Below are positions 24,139-32,044 of a stretch of DNA of 33,747 nucleotides, piece by piece (position 1 is the stretch's first letter; each line of letters starts with the position of its first letter). The position numbers and the translations under genes were made by a program. This stretch comes from Candidatus Viridilinea mediisalina. Lineage in GTDB: Bacteria > Chloroflexota > Chloroflexia > Chloroflexales > Chloroflexaceae. The stretch is taken from contig NZ_NQWI01000053.1 in assembly GCF_002532535.1 (NCBI RefSeq), forward strand, positions 1 to 33,747, read 5' to 3'. The notes under the pieces are model-generated. The model saw only the letters and a program-made list of their open reading frames with translations, searched no databases and was not told where the DNA came from.

Positions 24139-24549
24139 CTAGCTCTGATTTTCGACTTCCTGGTACTTTGAAGGACACTTGACCAGCAGTTGGTCGGACA
24201 TGAACGCATCTTCACCCTGGTCATAGCGTCCAATCGCGACAATACTGATCGCATGCTCAAAGTTAGCCGGACGTGGATCCTGCGAAATCACCCGCAGCAG
24301 CTTGCCATGCTCATCTTGCAGCATAAAGGTGAAACGCCCATAATCGTCATACTCACCAGTGCTACCCAAGAAGCCCGCCAACTGCACACTGCGTGTCGCA
24401 GCCATCGCCTCATCGATGCTCTGCGTGTACGAGCGAAAACCACTCTGAAAACCAAAAGCACCAAAGACCACCGCGATCATAATGATCGCAAGGCCCGCAA
24501 GGTGCAATGGTTTCACACGAACACCACTACGTTCTTCCGTTGGGGTCAT
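24139..24549 (-). CDS. ccmE: Haem chaperone CcmE, Cys-type (CxxxY)
   Basis: A 136-residue membrane-anchored haem chaperone: one N-terminal helix (about 14-34) and an OB-fold outer domain (TRSVQLAGFLGS, GRFTFMLQDEHGKLLRV, VAIGRYDQGEDAFMSDQLLV). The haem-attachment position reads VKCPSKY, with Cys125 and Tyr129, where most CcmE proteins have HxxxY. CxxxY variants are known in some archaea and deltaproteobacteria, so this looks like a working variant, not a mutant. A strong AAGGAGAG ribosome-binding site precedes the ATG. It receives haem from the CcmC system and delivers it to CcmF. Confidence 0.94.
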   Translation of the reverse strand: MTPTEERSGVRVKPLHLAGLAIIMIAVVFGAFGFQSGFRSYTQSIDEAMAATRSVQLAGFLGSTGEYDDYGRFTFMLQDEHGKLLRVISQDPRPANFEHAISIVAIGRYDQGEDAFMSDQLLVKCPSKYQEVENQS

Positions 24550-24618
24550 GTTGCTCTCCTTAAGGCAAGGATACAGAAACGAGGAAGTAGGGAATAGGGA
24601 CAGCTTGTTTCGCTCTTT

Positions 24619-24760
24619 GGGATGGTTTCAGAGCACTTTACCGTTTGCGCTATTAGGTAGTGCCGACTTTAGTCGGCTGAGGTCGCCAACAACCTCTGGA
24701 TGCCGACTAAAGTCGGCACTCCAACTGTAAAGCTGAAAGCGCATTGCTGAAACCATCCCT
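24619..24760. repeat. Family B repeat, second full copy
   Basis: GGGATGGTTTCAGAGCACTT at the left end mirrors TGCTGAAACCATCCCT at the right. The core (about 24655-24722) is GTGCCGACTTTAGTCGGC with its mirrored partner. It sits between ccmD and ccmE within an otherwise tight operon. Just left of it, 24563-24600 is a short AGGATACAG/GGAATAGGG block of the D type. Confidence 0.92.
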
Positions 24761-24769
24761 TACAAAAAA

Positions 24770-24822
24770 CCCTCTGTGTCCTCTGTGGTAAAACCCTCTG
24801 TGTTCTCTGTCTCCTCTGTCCC
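24770..24822. repeat. CCTCTGTG-type simple repeat (family E-like)
   Basis: About five irregular CCTCTGTGT/CTCTGTCTC units end at the stop codon of the ccmD-like gene. Together with the B and D repeats they explain the whole 273-bp interval between ccmD and ccmE. Confidence 0.75.
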
Positions 24823-25056
24823 TCACCGCTCCACGGTCTCTTCTTCAGCCGCTTGCACACGAGTGACCCGCGCCTTGGGGACGGCAGGGCGCTCGTGATC
24901 CTCTTGCTGCTGTTGCTGCTCAAGGCTCTGCTTGAGCCGACGTGCGAGGGCGTCAATCCGCCAGAGGTAGATGAAGATAGCCAACCAGACCGATAAGGCG
25001 ACGGCGAGCGCGACATAGATCGCCACGCCCGCTTCGAGCGCCGCGTTCGGAATCAT
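24823..25056 (-). CDS. ccmD: CcmD-like small membrane protein
   Basis: A 77-residue protein with one membrane helix (about 9-31), a LWRIDALARRLKQSLEQ amphipathic segment and a charged tail with a run of five Gln. In System I, CcmD holds the haem-loaded CcmE in the CcmABC complex. CcmD sequences are poorly conserved, so the call rests on size, topology and position: it starts in a four-base overlap (ATGA) with the end of ccmC and lies before ccmE. Confidence 0.8.
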   Translation of the reverse strand: MIPNAALEAGVAIYVALAVALSVWLAIFIYLWRIDALARRLKQSLEQQQQQEDHERPAVPKARVTRVQAAEEETVER

Positions 25057-26018
25057 AGACGAACCCCCTCACGCTGTGCTAACGTCCAAGCTATACCCAG
25101 CAGGGTCGCCCGCACATGCAGCATCCAGATAAAGAGCGCCGTAAAACCAGTCGTTGAGGCCAAGAAGGTATAGAGCGTTGTGCGGTTGGCCAACACCCCG
25201 GTACCAGGCGCCTCAATATTCAACAAAGCACTATTGCTTGCCAGATCAACCCGTTCTAAACCGAGTTGGTAACGCACCCCCGGAAATTCAGGGCGATCCA
25301 TCATAGTGCCGGTCGCTAGATTAAAACTGGGCCGCAGCAGCGTCTCACGCGCCAGCCCCGGCTCACCCACCAGCACATGGGCCGTCACCACATCACCCTG
25401 CCGCTCAAGTTCAAGCAGATGCAGCTTATGGTCACCCAAGAGCCCAATCCGTCCTTCCGCCAGCGTAATCCCATCGCAGTGGCTGCCCTGAATAAAGACA
25501 CAATTGGGATGCAGCGTACTCTCAGCCATACGTGGCGCCACAAAAACCAGAAAGGGCACCGTCACAAAAGCAAAGAGCGCATAGACCGCACTGAGCTGAC
25601 GGCGGCGTTGCGGATCATCAATCGCCGAACGGAGCGCAAAGAGGGCCGCATAGATCAACAGCAGCACAAAGATCGAAGTCTGACGCGGATCCCAATTCCA
25701 AAAAACGCCCCAGACCACCTCCGAAAAGATCATTCCGGTAATCGTAGCCAAGGCGGTAAACAGAAAGCCACCCTCAGCCGCAGCGAGGGCGTAGTCATCA
25801 TAGGCAGGCTTGCGTCGCCAGAGGTAGAGGCCACTAAAGATCGCCGAGAGCGCAAAGGCCAAGACACTCACCCAAGCGGTGGGGACGTGCATAATAATAA
25901 TGCGCCCCGCATTGCCCAACCCCTCATACTGCGGCACGATCAAGAACATCGCAGCCGCAACGCCCGCCATCCAAACCCCGATGAGCAGCTTGCCAACTTG
26001 GGCCATCTGCTGCACCAT
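25053..26018 (-). CDS. ccmC: Haem exporter/handling protein CcmC with an extra outer domain
   Basis: A 321-residue protein with six membrane helices and the WWD motif (VVWGVFWNWDPRQTSIFVLL, about 101-120). CcmC binds haem and loads it on CcmE. The two axial-ligand candidates are His44 (IIMHVP) and His170 (ESTLHPN). Usual CcmC is about 240 residues; here an insertion of about 105 residues (about 172-278) separates helix 5 from helix 6, facing the outside. It contains CVFIQGSHC (Cys173, Cys181) and otherwise beta-like sequence (LHLLELERQGDVVTAHVLVG). The ATG has a modest AAGG site about ten bases upstream. ccmD overlaps the stop. Confidence 0.93.
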   Translation of the reverse strand: MVQQMAQVGKLLIGVWMAGVAAAMFLIVPQYEGLGNAGRIIIMHVPTAWVSVLAFALSAIFSGLYLWRRKPAYDDYALAAAEGGFLFTALATITGMIFSEVVWGVFWNWDPRQTSIFVLLLIYAALFALRSAIDDPQRRRQLSAVYALFAFVTVPFLVFVAPRMAESTLHPNCVFIQGSHCDGITLAEGRIGLLGDHKLHLLELERQGDVVTAHVLVGEPGLARETLLRPSFNLATGTMMDRPEFPGVRYQLGLERVDLASNSALLNIEAPGTGVLANRTTLYTFLASTTGFTALFIWMLHVRATLLGIAWTLAQREGVRL

Positions 26019-26140
26019 AGCCCGCTACCTTTCCAGACCAGTGCAGGTATTGCACCACCACCTACGCAGTGGGTACGTAGTCAAGTGTATCATGGTGCAA
26101 GTTTTTTATCTTTAAAGCAAGATGAGACTTTTGCATCCTT

Positions 26141-26250
26141 AGGGAAGGATACAGAAAATAGGAAATAGGAAATAGGAAATAGGAAATAGGGCTGAGGCTT
26201 CAGAACGCCTTGGATGCCTCAAGACTGTAAAGTACCCTGTAACCATCCCT
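26141..26250. repeat. Family D element: B-type ends around GGAAATA minisatellite
   Basis: The ends AGGGAAGGATACAG and CTGTAACCATCCCT match the family B ends, but the cargo is about five copies of AGGAAAT(A) plus GGCTTCAGAACGCC. The inner GTAAAGTACCC block is also shared with family B. The same cargo recurs at 33571-33747. Confidence 0.88.
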
Positions 26251-26398
26251 TAGCCATTGTAGCATGTTTCATGCTTGCCTTGGTGGAAGGGGGGGACGTC
26301 AAAGTTGCTCCCGCATCCCATCTCCACTTTGACGTAGCCCTGTTAGGGAAGCGGATGTTGTTGATTATCCCGTTGCTTTGCTTCCATGAGAGGCCGTA

Positions 26399-26466
26399 GG
26401 TAGTGCCGACGTTAGTCGGCTTCCCATCGCTGCCAAAGACCTCAGCCGACTAAAGTCGGCACTACG
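26399..26466. repeat. Solo hairpin core of family B type
   Basis: GGTAGTGCCGACGTTAGTCG on the left pairs with GACTAAAGTCGGCACTAC on the right. The terminal AGGGAAGG modules are missing. The left loop is GTTA and the right is TAAA, while the stems stay complementary. Confidence 0.85.
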
Positions 26467-26566
26467 ATGCCCGCACATGGACTATTCAGCATGACAGGCT
26501 GCTGGGGTACGTAACAATTTCTGCTTCCCTTAGAGGAAGCACAGCGCATCTCAAACCATAATGTAC

Positions 26567-26572
26567 TATACT
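26567..26572 (+). promoter_or_regulatory. Possible -10 box for the DUF2283 gene
   Basis: TATACT lies about 50 bases before the start codon in an AT-rich stretch. No -35 box is recognisable at normal spacing. GGAG sits nine bases before the ATG as the ribosome-binding site. Confidence 0.35.
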
Positions 26573-26617
26573 ATTCCTTCGTACCAGCAAGATCAGCAAA
26601 TATTGGAGTAATGAGCC

Positions 26618-26824
26618 ATGAAAGTGACCTATGATGCTGAGGTGGATATCCTACGCATTGTTTTCTCTAGCGCACCGATAGAGCAGAGCGATGAGGAGAA
26701 ACCGGGCCTCATTTTTGATTATGACGAGGATGGCAATATCGTGGGCCTAGAGATCCTTGATGCCTCAAAGCGCACCGAAAATCCGCTCGCCGTAGAATAT
26801 GCGGTGGTTGGCAAGGCTGCATAG
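26618..26824 (+). CDS. DUF2283 family protein
   Basis: A 68-residue protein with the DUF2283 pattern: MKVTYDAEVDILRIVFSS, then GLIFDYDEDGNIVGLEILDA and a short tail. Function unknown. Small DUF2283 genes often sit near toxin-antitoxin-like DUF4258 genes, but no such partner is adjacent here. It is on the strand opposite to the ccm genes and lies between ccmB and ccmC, converging on ccmB with an 18-base gap, so it looks like an insertion with the repeats beside it. Confidence 0.88.
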   Translation: MKVTYDAEVDILRIVFSSAPIEQSDEEKPGLIFDYDEDGNIVGLEILDASKRTENPLAVEYAVVGKAA

Positions 26825-26842
26825 TGTAATCGATCCCCCAGC

Positions 26843-27529
26843 CTACGCCTCCCACACAAAGGGAAAAAGCATCAGCGAGGCAACAAACGTTGCCACACTA
26901 TAGGCCAGTAGAAATTGCAGGGCCGGGAGCGCAAGGGCCAAGCCTCCATCCCCTAGGCTGAGGGCTGTCCCTTGGATGGCCACGACCAACGGGGGCACGA
27001 GCAGCGGGAAGGCCAGCACGGCGAAGAGAGCACTCTTGAAGCTTGCTTGGGCAATCATGGCCGCCAGGATGGTGGTGGCACTTGCGAGACAGAGCCCGCC
27101 TCCTGCTAAGATTGCTAGAAAGGCCAGGGGGCTGGCGACATGTACGCGCACGAAGATGATGAAGAGTAGGCTGGTGACAATGCTCAACAATACGAGGATC
27201 GCCACGTTGAAGAGGAATTTGCCCAAATAGACCGCCAGCGGCGGCGCGGCCATGCGTAGCGCCGCGAGGGTGCGCGTCTCCTCTTCGTGGACGAAGCTGC
27301 GCGCCAAGCCGCTCATGGCCGCAAAGAGCAGCGCAATCCAGAGCAATGAGGCCTGGATCAGGAGCGCCTCGTCGGTGCGCCGCAGCCCAATGAAGGTGGT
27401 GCCAATGCTCACCATCACGGCGGTACAGGCTGCAAAGAGTACCATCGCATTGAGCGCGTAGCGCGTACGCAACTCGCTCCGCAGATCTTTCACAAAGACG
27501 GCCCAAGCAGCCGCGAACAGAGCTCTCAT
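26843..27529 (-). CDS. ccmB: Haem exporter membrane subunit CcmB
   Basis: A 228-residue polytopic protein with six hydrophobic helices, of normal CcmB length. The start FAAAWAVFVKDLRSELRTRY and the segment FVHEEETRTLAALRMAAPPL are characteristic of the family. CcmB forms the CcmABCD ABC-type complex that releases haem-loaded CcmE. Its ATPase partner CcmA is not adjacent: the gene directly upstream (no gap) is a 650-residue membrane protein of unknown function. ccmB is cut off from ccmC by repeats and a reversed gene. Confidence 0.9.
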   Translation of the reverse strand: MRALFAAAWAVFVKDLRSELRTRYALNAMVLFAACTAVMVSIGTTFIGLRRTDEALLIQASLLWIALLFAAMSGLARSFVHEEETRTLAALRMAAPPLAVYLGKFLFNVAILVLLSIVTSLLFIIFVRVHVASPLAFLAILAGGGLCLASATTILAAMIAQASFKSALFAVLAFPLLVPPLVVAIQGTALSLGDGGLALALPALQFLLAYSVATFVASLMLFPFVWEA

Positions 27530-29482
27530 CTACACCGATTCGTTGCTGAAGTTGAGGCGAATCATGTACAACGTCTCGCTTTGTGGCGCTACTGTACGAC
27601 CATTGATCACAATACTCGCGCCAGGCTCAGTCGTCCAGCCCATAAGATAGACTGCATCGTTGGGGATGCCGCGCCGAGCACCGCCAAACTGTCCACCACC
27701 AAGTGCAAAGCGGTCATGATCAAAGATTTGGCTGAGTACCCGGCTGCGCCTAATCAATCCATCGTCATTCAAGCGGTTGCCGATCGGCCCAGGGAAGTTG
27801 CTTTGGTTCAGCATAAGATCAACAGTGGCGGTCTGCCCCGGTTCGAGGTTACCAAGCAGTTGGGCATTGGTACCCTTAACAATCAGCACATCGCGCAGCC
27901 CCGTGCTGCCCTCGAGTTGCACTTCGCCGCTTACGTGCAGGGCGTCGCGCTCGAGGCGGCTAGAAACTTGCGGCAGCGTTGTGACCGGCGCTTCAATCAA
28001 TAGGGTTCGTAGGGCCGAGACATCAATGAGCAGATTTTCAAAGCCGACGTTCAGTTCATGCTGGTGGAGCGTGAGGTTTTGGCTGCGCCACCCCTCAAAG
28101 CTCATGGGGCTTACGAGGCTGTCAGATGCAAAAGTAATATCGTAGCTGCGCCGTTGCGGCGAGTAGATGTTCAAAAAGGTGGTGCGCTGCCCCACGCTAT
28201 TGCCTGCAACCCCCTGCACAATAGCCAATTGGTGTACTTGTGCATTGGTGCCACGCAGCAAGAGGCTAGAACCATAGGCCGCCACCAGAAAGAAGACCAC
28301 GATCAGCGGCGTTGTCACCCAAGCCCACTCCAAACGTCGTCTGCGGCGCAAAAGCCAAAAATTCAGCGGCCCCACAATGATGATGTAGGTCGCCATGAGC
28401 AGCAGCAGCAGACCAGTAGAAGGCAGACGTGTGGCCGCTAGGTTTAGCGCATTGCGTAGCAGGTCATCGCTACGCCAACGAAACGACGAGGCCAATTCAA
28501 TACGGGGTTCAATCGTGAGGATTTCCGTCCAGAATTGGGCTTCGTGGAGCCATGCGCGCGTTGCCGCTAGATCAAAGGCGGTAAAGATAACATACCCGGC
28601 CCCATGCTCTATCTGAGTTACCAACTGGGCTTGGTCGTGGCTGTGTGCGCCGGGCCGCAAACGCACCGCATGCGCCGTCGCGCTACCGACGCTACTCGCC
28701 ACCAGCGCTGGGTCAAGCACCTGTTCCAATGCCTGTAGTTCCACATTCGGGCGTAGCGCCCCAACCTCAACCGGCAGCAGATGGGCCAAATTGGCACTTG
28801 CCAATGCGCCTGCATGTCCTCCTCCCACCACCAAGCGCCCGCCCATGTCTACCCAAAGCTCCAGCGCCTCACGCTGAGTTGGGCGCAGTTCGCCCAAACT
28901 CAGTTCGTGGATGAAGATTACATCCAACCCCGACAACATCTGCCCATGATCGGGCAGCAAAGCTTGGTCAAGGGAAATCACCCGTGTAGCCAACTGGTGC
29001 GCAAACTGCACCGTATGCAAGCTATTGAGCAGGCTCTGGTCGCTGCTGATCACCCCCACAAGCACCAGATCACTCAGCAATGGTAGCAGTGGAACCTGTT
29101 GGGCAAGCAGATCGACACCATCAACCATCAGCACAAGCGTAGCTTGACGCACATTACTAGGGATGAGCAGGGGCATCTGAAGCGCCTTGTGGGCACCACG
29201 GGGCAGATCGAGTGGGGCGCTAAAGGCTGGTTCAGCCATGCCGCGCACATGCCACTCAATCGTGCCCCGCAGATCGGGGCCATCATTGGTTGCAATAATC
29301 TCCGTGGGGAACCAGTGGTTCACGCGGAAGCGACCAGCACCATCATAGCCCACGCGCACCTCTAGGCTCACGGGGGGTGGCTGGTTCTGGGCATACACAG
29401 CGGTTGGCCCTAGCCCACCCACGAGCAGCATGAGGCACAAGGCGAGGGCGGCGAGGCACGCAACAGGACGGGCAAGCTTCAT
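27530..29482 (-). CDS. Large secreted/membrane protein with amidotransferase-like region
   Basis: A 650-residue protein with a signal peptide (about 1-31, ending TAVYAQ), a long outer N-terminal region and two membrane helices at about 355-372 and 393-414, separated by the basic loop LLRRRRRLEWAWV. A beta-rich outer region follows. The block LELWVDMGGRLVVGGGHAGA (about 208-228) resembles the class I glutamine amidotransferase-like fold seen in cell-surface DUF4350/GldG-type proteins, without a catalytic Cys that I can identify. It is coupled by ATGA overlap to the upstream PH-domain gene and abuts ccmB without a gap. The role is unknown; co-transcription with ccmB suggests an envelope or transport function. 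Confidence 0.7.
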   Translation of the reverse strand: MKLARPVACLAALALCLMLLVGGLGPTAVYAQNQPPPVSLEVRVGYDGAGRFRVNHWFPTEIIATNDGPDLRGTIEWHVRGMAEPAFSAPLDLPRGAHKALQMPLLIPSNVRQATLVLMVDGVDLLAQQVPLLPLLSDLVLVGVISSDQSLLNSLHTVQFAHQLATRVISLDQALLPDHGQMLSGLDVIFIHELSLGELRPTQREALELWVDMGGRLVVGGGHAGALASANLAHLLPVEVGALRPNVELQALEQVLDPALVASSVGSATAHAVRLRPGAHSHDQAQLVTQIEHGAGYVIFTAFDLAATRAWLHEAQFWTEILTIEPRIELASSFRWRSDDLLRNALNLAATRLPSTGLLLLLMATYIIIVGPLNFWLLRRRRRLEWAWVTTPLIVVFFLVAAYGSSLLLRGTNAQVHQLAIVQGVAGNSVGQRTTFLNIYSPQRRSYDITFASDSLVSPMSFEGWRSQNLTLHQHELNVGFENLLIDVSALRTLLIEAPVTTLPQVSSRLERDALHVSGEVQLEGSTGLRDVLIVKGTNAQLLGNLEPGQTATVDLMLNQSNFPGPIGNRLNDDGLIRRSRVLSQIFDHDRFALGGGQFGGARRGIPNDAVYLMGWTTEPGASIVINGRTVAPQSETLYMIRLNFSNESV

Positions 29483-31002
29483 AAGGTTGGCCGATTGATC
29501 TCTTCACGCTCCAACTGGGCATCATGGTAGTGACGCAGCAAGCCGAGCATATCGTTGAGGCTACGATTCTTATCGGCGCGCTTGAAGCGGACATTATACT
29601 CAGTAATCTTCGCCACCACATCGCGCGGACGTGGTACGCGGCAAAAGGTGAAGGCCCCACCACCACCAGCCGTCGTCACCACCACATCGCCATAGCCCAA
29701 CAGGTTGCTAATATAGGTGGTCTGCGAGGAGATATTGTTGACCGCTCCGAGCCCTGCTTCACGCCGATCTTCGGGGCCAAAGGGCTTCTTTTCTATATCA
29801 ATGATCTTTTCGGGGGTCAAAATATAGAGATCATTGCGATAATCTTCCCACTGCCAAGCCGCCCAGAGCACAAAGACCAGCAGCACCACAAAGGTAGCCC
29901 CACCAAGGAACAGGGGACTCGGGAGCAGCAGGTTGGCACCAATGAGCAGCGTGAGCAGCCCTAACCCGAGCCAGACAAAGGGCCCAATCAGCCCCTGTAG
30001 CAGAAAGAGCCAGTGGGGCCGCCAGGTCAGCATTGAGCTCTGCTCATCAATCTCAGGGTTATTCGGAATGAGCCAATTGAGCCAGCGCCAGACCGTCGTC
30101 TTCCGCATCATAGGCGAAGGGCGCTGATTGGCCATCTTCTGGCCATAGATATGGTCGGCCACGAGGCGCACATAGTTATCATCGCTCATCGCCTTACGTA
30201 GCGCCCGCACCTGGCCCATAATCTTCTGCTGCATCAACATTGGCTCACTGGCCGACTCAAAGACAATATCGCCATTGATGCGCGCCGACTTGACGCGCAC
30301 CGTACCATAGCCCAACAGATGCTTGGCGTAGGTCTCAGTTGAAGCCCCCACATCCTGCACATCCTCAAGAAAGATCTGCTGCTGCTGACGGCGCTCAAGC
30401 AGCAGCGGAATGATCACCTGATCATTATCATAGATCACCCGCTGATTGGTCAGAATCAATTCATCATTGAGCCAATCGTAGCTCGTAAACAGCACACTGA
30501 TGCCACTCAGCAACGTTAGACCCAAGAGGATCAGATTGATCCAATCAAGCGCTTGACCAGCAAACATCTGGGGATCATGGTAAAAAATACGCCCACCAAT
30601 CGAACGAAAATAGATCAGTAAAACAGACGTAGCAATGATCATACTCAGAATAATGCGAGCTTGGCGCGTCTGGGCGCCACGCACCCAGAGCGCAATCCAG
30701 ATCAGCGACAGGGTCACAATAAAGACCATCCAGAGCCAATTGATCAGATCGAAGCCGGGCTGCACCCCAACGCCAGTCACCACAAAGCCACCGCCGGTAC
30801 CGCGATAGAGCGCCAAAAGCCCAAAGGTAAAGAGGCTGAACAGTGGTAAAACCAAGCGCCCAATCAGCACAATAATATGCCGTCCGGTCACATGGAGAAT
30901 CTGCTCATTCGTATCAAGATCAATGACCGACGCGGCATCCAGTTCCAACTGGAAGCGCAACCAATTCGAGATGGTGCGCCGCTGTTCATAGGCTTCTGAC
31001 AT
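29479..31002 (-). CDS. Membrane protein with two bacterial PH domains
   Basis: A 507-residue protein. An N-terminal cytoplasmic segment leads to two helices (about 43-63, 85-107) and a further pair (about 118-165). The first PH-like domain (about 175-270) has DELILTNQRVIYDND and DVQDVGASTETYAKHLLGYG. Two more helices (about 330-380) precede the second PH-like domain (about 385-480), with NDLYILTPEKIIDIEKKPFG and NNISSQTTYISNLLGYGDVV. These match bPH2 (YdbS/YdbT-type) domains, whose function is unclear. GGGGA lies six bases before the ATG. It is the first gene of the apparent transcript that continues into the 650-residue protein and ccmB. Confidence 0.82.
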   Translation of the reverse strand: MSEAYEQRRTISNWLRFQLELDAASVIDLDTNEQILHVTGRHIIVLIGRLVLPLFSLFTFGLLALYRGTGGGFVVTGVGVQPGFDLINWLWMVFIVTLSLIWIALWVRGAQTRQARIILSMIIATSVLLIYFRSIGGRIFYHDPQMFAGQALDWINLILLGLTLLSGISVLFTSYDWLNDELILTNQRVIYDNDQVIIPLLLERRQQQQIFLEDVQDVGASTETYAKHLLGYGTVRVKSARINGDIVFESASEPMLMQQKIMGQVRALRKAMSDDNYVRLVADHIYGQKMANQRPSPMMRKTTVWRWLNWLIPNNPEIDEQSSMLTWRPHWLFLLQGLIGPFVWLGLGLLTLLIGANLLLPSPLFLGGATFVVLLVFVLWAAWQWEDYRNDLYILTPEKIIDIEKKPFGPEDRREAGLGAVNNISSQTTYISNLLGYGDVVVTTAGGGGAFTFCRVPRPRDVVAKITEYNVRFKRADKNRSLNDMLGLLRHYHDAQLEREEINRPTL

Positions 31003-31034
31003 GGTGATCCCCTGGGGTAGCGCCGCAGCAGGTC

Positions 31035-31145
31035 ATACCATTTATGATTGTAGATTGTAGATTGTTGATTGTAGATTGCCGAACATGGCGTCCCAATGGG
31101 CTTTCGCGTTCTTGATAATGCGGCATGTTCAAGGGCAATTGGTAT
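31035..31145. repeat. Family C repeat copy 3
   Basis: Ends ATACCATTT and ATTGGTAT; four TTGTAGA/TTGTTGA heptamers; then GCCGAACATGGCGTCCCAAT and GCGGCATGTTCAAGG, closely matching the copy at 14342-14444 in opposite orientation. TCA flanks both ends. It stops two bases before the TAG of the cytidylate kinase gene. Confidence 0.9.
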
Positions 31146-31147
31146 CA

Positions 31148-31819
31148 CTAGGGCCGTCGCGCTAGGTGATCCATAATCCAGTCAAGTTCATCGGCAATGG
31201 TCATATCATCAGTATTCAAGATCAGCGCATCGTGAGCCGGGCGCAAGACGTGCTGATCGAGATTATCACGACGGGCCAAATCGTGGCGTACTTGGGGCAA
31301 ATCGGACTCAGCGCTACTGGTTCGACGCTCACTTGCCCGTCGTCGCGCCCGTTCTTCCAAAGAGGCCTCAAGGAAGATCTTCAACTCAGCCTTCGGCATC
31401 ACCACCGTGCCAATATCACGACCCACCATCACCACGCGCCCCCGTTCACCAATGGCACGCTGCTGGCGGATCATCTCACGGCGCACCTCTGGATAGCGTG
31501 CGACCAACGAGACATTGCGCTCTACCTGCGGATCACGGATCGCCCATGTAACATCAGAACCATCAGCAATCACCGTATACTGACGGCCATCGGCTATTTT
31601 TGGCGGATCAACCGTAATCTTTACCTGTTTCGCCAACACCTCAAGCGTTTCGCCATCATTCAGGTTGAGGCGCAAACGCAACGCCACCAACGTCAGCGCG
31701 CGGTACATCACCCCTGTGTCAAAATAGAGATAGCCGATCCGTTCGGCCAACAATGCACCGAGCGTACTCTTACCAACACCGGCTGGGCCATCAATGGCTA
31801 TGACATTGGGTAGTTGCAT
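31148..31819 (-). CDS. cmk: Cytidylate kinase
   Basis: A 223-residue (d)CMP kinase that makes CDP/dCDP from CMP/dCMP and ATP in pyrimidine metabolism. The P-loop is IDGPAGVGKST at 9-19, then YLYFDTGVMYRAL at about 29-41, VGRDIGTVVMPKAELKIFL at about 133-151 and the lid segment ERARRRASERR. Length is normal. The ATG at 31819 is used because GAGG precedes it; a TTG three codons upstream is less likely. The gene at 32045-32803 lies upstream, separated by a repeat-filled gap. Confidence 0.95.
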   Translation of the reverse strand: MQLPNVIAIDGPAGVGKSTLGALLAERIGYLYFDTGVMYRALTLVALRLRLNLNDGETLEVLAKQVKITVDPPKIADGRQYTVIADGSDVTWAIRDPQVERNVSLVARYPEVRREMIRQQRAIGERGRVVMVGRDIGTVVMPKAELKIFLEASLEERARRRASERRTSSAESDLPQVRHDLARRDNLDQHVLRPAHDALILNTDDMTIADELDWIMDHLARRP

Positions 31820-31907
31820 GATCCTCAATCAACGAAGAACGGTCGTTACCCCGCTGCAATTCTAGCATGAAGGCTGCAAATACCGCAAATCGGCAGAGGT
31901 GCTGAGG

Positions 31908-32036
31908 TTTTTTACCACAGAGACACAGAGCACACAGAGATGCTGATGTGAGCGCAATCACGGTTGTGTACACTCCTAACCTCACAACCTCTGTGCCCTC
32001 GGTGCCTCTGTGGTGAAAAATCTCTGTATCTCTCTT
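31908..32036. repeat. Family E inverted repeat, second copy
   Basis: TTTTTTACCACAGAGACACA on the left is imperfectly complementary to CCTCGGTGCCTCTGTGGTGA on the right. The 216-bp gap around it contains no gene. It ends about nine bases before the stop of the DUF4388 gene. Confidence 0.8.
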
Positions 32037-32044
32037 ACCGAGGA

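Larger units (their letters stand above)
26019..26617. other. 599-bp repeat-rich gap between ccmC and DUF2283 gene
   Basis: Contents in order: the ccmC leader, with a small CTACG...CGTAG inverted repeat near 26062-26080; a family D element; a stretch near 26251-26398 with no recognised feature except the imperfect inverted repeat GGGACGTCAAAGT...ACTTTGACGT (about 26292-26335); a third GTGCCGAC hairpin (26399-26466); and the putative promoter of the DUF2283 gene. No coding sequence is credible here. Confidence 0.7.

Noticed and set aside
26251-26398. Possible small gene or RNA between the family D element and the solo hairpin
   Set aside because: Only short frames without initiation signals and one imperfect inverted repeat are present; nothing supports a gene or known RNA class.
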